A program made the position numbers and the translations under genes. Below the pieces are notes generated by a model. That model ran no database searches. It was not told the origin of the DNA and was given only the letters and a program-made list of their open reading frames with translations. A stretch of DNA of 64,000 nt. Source: Apostichopus japonicus. Taxonomy: Eukaryota > Echinodermata > Holothuroidea > Aspidochirotida > Stichopodidae. Shown piece after piece: positions 61,463 to 64,000 of the stretch. The stretch covers positions 746,001 to 810,000 of the forward strand of contig NC_092568.1 in NCBI RefSeq assembly GCF_037975245.1, read 5' to 3'. The number at the start of each line of letters is the position of its first letter. Positions within the stretch are counted from its first letter, which is position 1.

Positions 61463-64000
61463 ATCATCATATTTGGTGCAGCTTTTATGCATTCCCATAC
61501 ATACAGTGTGAAGTCCAAACCAAGGTATGTGTACACTAGTGCATTAGCTATACGACTCCGTCATTCGCGTCAATTCAGATGAAAGATATTTAACGAAAAT
61601 CAAACGAAACATGGTACTGTACAGTTTACATATTACTTTTAAATTGCCATGATGGTTTCGCAGATAGTATAACCGGTGTCCCTTTAATTAATTCACAAAG
61701 TTTGCATTCCGAAGAAGGAACACAATGCCAACAACCCCCTCATCAATTTGGTGGTTCGTATTGACTTGAGAAATGAGTAACTGTTTTTGTGTATACAGAA
61801 ATAATGGAAGGGGATATGAGTCATTTATCACATGCTTACGCAAAAGGAATGTGGAAGTTGATAATTGAAACAAAACCGCAGTCTTCCAAACTACCAATGG
61901 AAGCGTTAAGGTGCCCAATATTATCATTCAGCCAAAGAAGTTAACAAATTTTCTAGCAAAGTAATCGTAAATTATTTTGTTTTGTTTGTAGGAATTTTGC
62001 AACTAACGTACATTCCATCATTTACTTGAAACCAGAAAGCCAGCGGGATTGGTGATTACTGGTCATACTTAACGAGAAGCTATACTAGTATAGAATACAC
62101 ACAGCATTTCAGAGTTTCAAATAGTGTTACTATACAAGCATACCTGTACTGATATATGGACCTAAATGGCAACTACAAGGTACATATATACCTTAGCTTT
62201 ACTTTTCGAGTTATCGTGATTAACAGGTTTTTATATTTTGGACTCTATTGACCCCACCTTAACTTTCATCTCCACAAAAATATATACAGTTCTTGAAGCT
62301 ATACTAACGTGACTCTACATAACATGTGTGAAATTGATCCCCTTTAAGCTTTTGAAATTATCTTGTTTGCAAGATGACCTTTGAGACTTTGAAACAAGAA
62401 ACGGATTTATTCGCTAAGATGATGTAGACCAAGTTTATTATTAATATTTTATTAATATTGCTGCTATATATTCGGGGTTATCGTGTAAGCAACAGTTTTC
62501 AAGACTTATTCATATGTTGACCTCGAAATGACCTTTGACCTCCAATTTCAATAGACTTACTCCATTCATCTACATACTCAATATGAAGTTCAACCGAGGA
62601 AGTGCCATTTGGATGTCACACGCGCCATTTGGGACGCCACATGCGCCAAGATTATGTTCATGCTTTAATATTCACAAACAAATGGCAAAGTAACACAACT
62701 GCTCCGATGTGTGAATAAAAATCAATTAACAAAAAATACGAGAAAAACAGACTAAAGTGGTAAAAATATTTTCTCTGGGTTTATTTTCTGTATTTATTTT
62801 CTTCTCCTTTTTCCGTTCACGCCATGTTCTGGGCGTTATTTTTTTTTTCAACAGCTTGGTGCAATGCTTAGCCGCCATGTTTTTTTGTTACGTCTTATTT
62901 TATAATAAATTTCTTATCTATATCTCTAAGGCTACTATTGTATTCAGTACTTGAAGCTATTACTCAATTTTCAGCATAATTTACAAACTATTCAGCAAAC
63001 TAAAAGACTGTTGAACAATCACGTGATTATTATTATACACAGCTTTACTCAGGCTGATAATGATGTGCCATGGTCAGGATAGTTGCATTCTTGGCGTTTA
63101 TATTACAAACAAATTGCTGATCGAGGTTCTGAAGTTTAACGGAAAAGTAATATTTCAAACTCAAACTGGTATTTTGACTGAAAATCCAGTAAATTTCAAG
63201 AGATACTACCATTTAAGAAAAAAAATACCCTTCCTTTTGCCAAACACACATCTTCCAAATGTTTGACCAAGAAACAATGTTAATTATTCCATGGAGACAC
63301 CTCCCTGATTAAAGACGGAGACCATACTTAATTCCACGGATCGCAATATTTCAAATTCATCGATACCAACGCAATACACTCCATTCATTACTACTGTTAC
63401 CCAATGAATGTAATGTACGGTATAATGACATATGATGTCATGACTGGTGGGGGGGGGGTGTGTATGTGGGGAGGGGGGCCGACAAGTTCACCCTCGAATA
63501 ATTTGTTCCAATAAAATGTCGTTACGTTAAATCCTATTATCTAGATGAAAATCACCGGACCCTCAACTGCCCACCTCGAATTACAACATTGCACTGCCTC
63601 AAATGTAGAACTGTTACAATAAACAATGACAAGAGAGCGCCCTCACATAAGGTGGTAGGTAATGAAAGGAAGAGAAAATTCGGTGTGTAGCAACAACAAC
63701 AAATTAAATAATTAAATCTCTGACCACCTTCAAATCGTGTTGTAATTGTTGACATAAATTAACATGCACCTACTCCATCCACCCTATTCATGAAGCACGC
63801 TGTACTAGATACATGGGTAACACGACACTTTTGTGTATATAAAAACCTCGAAACAGTGAAGCCATGATTCTTACATCACAATAAAATACAAGACACCCTA
63901 AGTGTTTGGCCTTTAAAAGGAGAAGCAACCCCAGCCATTATCTTCAGCAAATATGGTATATATAAAGAAATCCTTGGAACATATGGCTCTACTTGGTTAA
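61463..64000. other. Intergenic, no gene seen
   Basis: AT-rich with a G run at about 63450-63458. No splice-supported exon or recognisable domain on either strand. Confidence 0.45.

Noticed and set aside
33100-64000. Upstream TALPID3 exons for the vertebrate N terminus
   Set aside because: Read on the minus strand for the Ala-rich and coiled-coil N-terminal blocks; nothing matching was seen. A profile search could still find diverged exons.
1-64000. CRISPR arrays, operons, phage or other prokaryotic systems
   Set aside because: The tandem repeats have no spacer structure, and the exon/intron architecture is plainly eukaryotic.

Overview
The window is eukaryotic nuclear DNA. It is AT-rich, with short exons bounded by GT/AG introns, many microsatellites and homopolymer G/C runs, and SINE, LINE and hAT-type DNA transposon remains. 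No bacterial-style gene arrangement is present. The gene content and repeat style fit a marine invertebrate deuterostome such as an echinoderm or hemichordate; the species cannot be fixed from the sequence alone.

One gene is clearly recognisable. It runs on the minus strand from about 33.0 kb down to 3.98 kb and encodes an orthologue of TALPID3 (KIAA0586), the centriole/basal-body protein needed for ciliogenesis and Hedgehog signalling. I assembled 21 exons by hand. Every splice phase joins, and the model gives 3,753 nt (1,250 codons plus stop). It contains the conserved coiled-coil core, the GRRST/GPYLR-like block, the W(I/V)EQE block, the QLFVDAG.PVNS block and the GE.SEGQRP block. The roughly 400-residue N-terminal part of vertebrate TALPID3 was not found. 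The best first exon (start codon 32969-32971) holds only two codons plus two bases.

Layout: 1-3.52 kb is non-coding, CpG-poor sequence that looks like the 3' UTR of a converging plus-strand gene. Its AATAAA lies 35 bp from the opposing poly(A) signal of TALPID3. From 3.5 to 33.0 kb is TALPID3. Its introns hold two copies of one tRNA-derived SINE, a LINE 3' end, an 806-bp hAT-like element with perfect 8-bp target duplications, two copies of a smaller hAT-like family, several minisatellites and a perfect 61-bp inverted repeat. From 33.1 to 64 kb I see no convincing gene. This part is visibly richer in CpG and contains two related 1.1-1.2 kb TIR elements (33.2-34.3 and 60.2-61.5 kb), a 246-bp tandem repeat and two ultrashort palindromes flanked by 7-8 bp direct repeats.

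The most unusual items are the 25-29 bp palindromes that look like mobile elements reduced to little more than their termini, the paired TAGTGTTT elements (one lying about 215 bp upstream of the TALPID3 start codon), the transposon inserted 12 nt past a splice donor, and a minisatellite that carries a duplicated splice donor.
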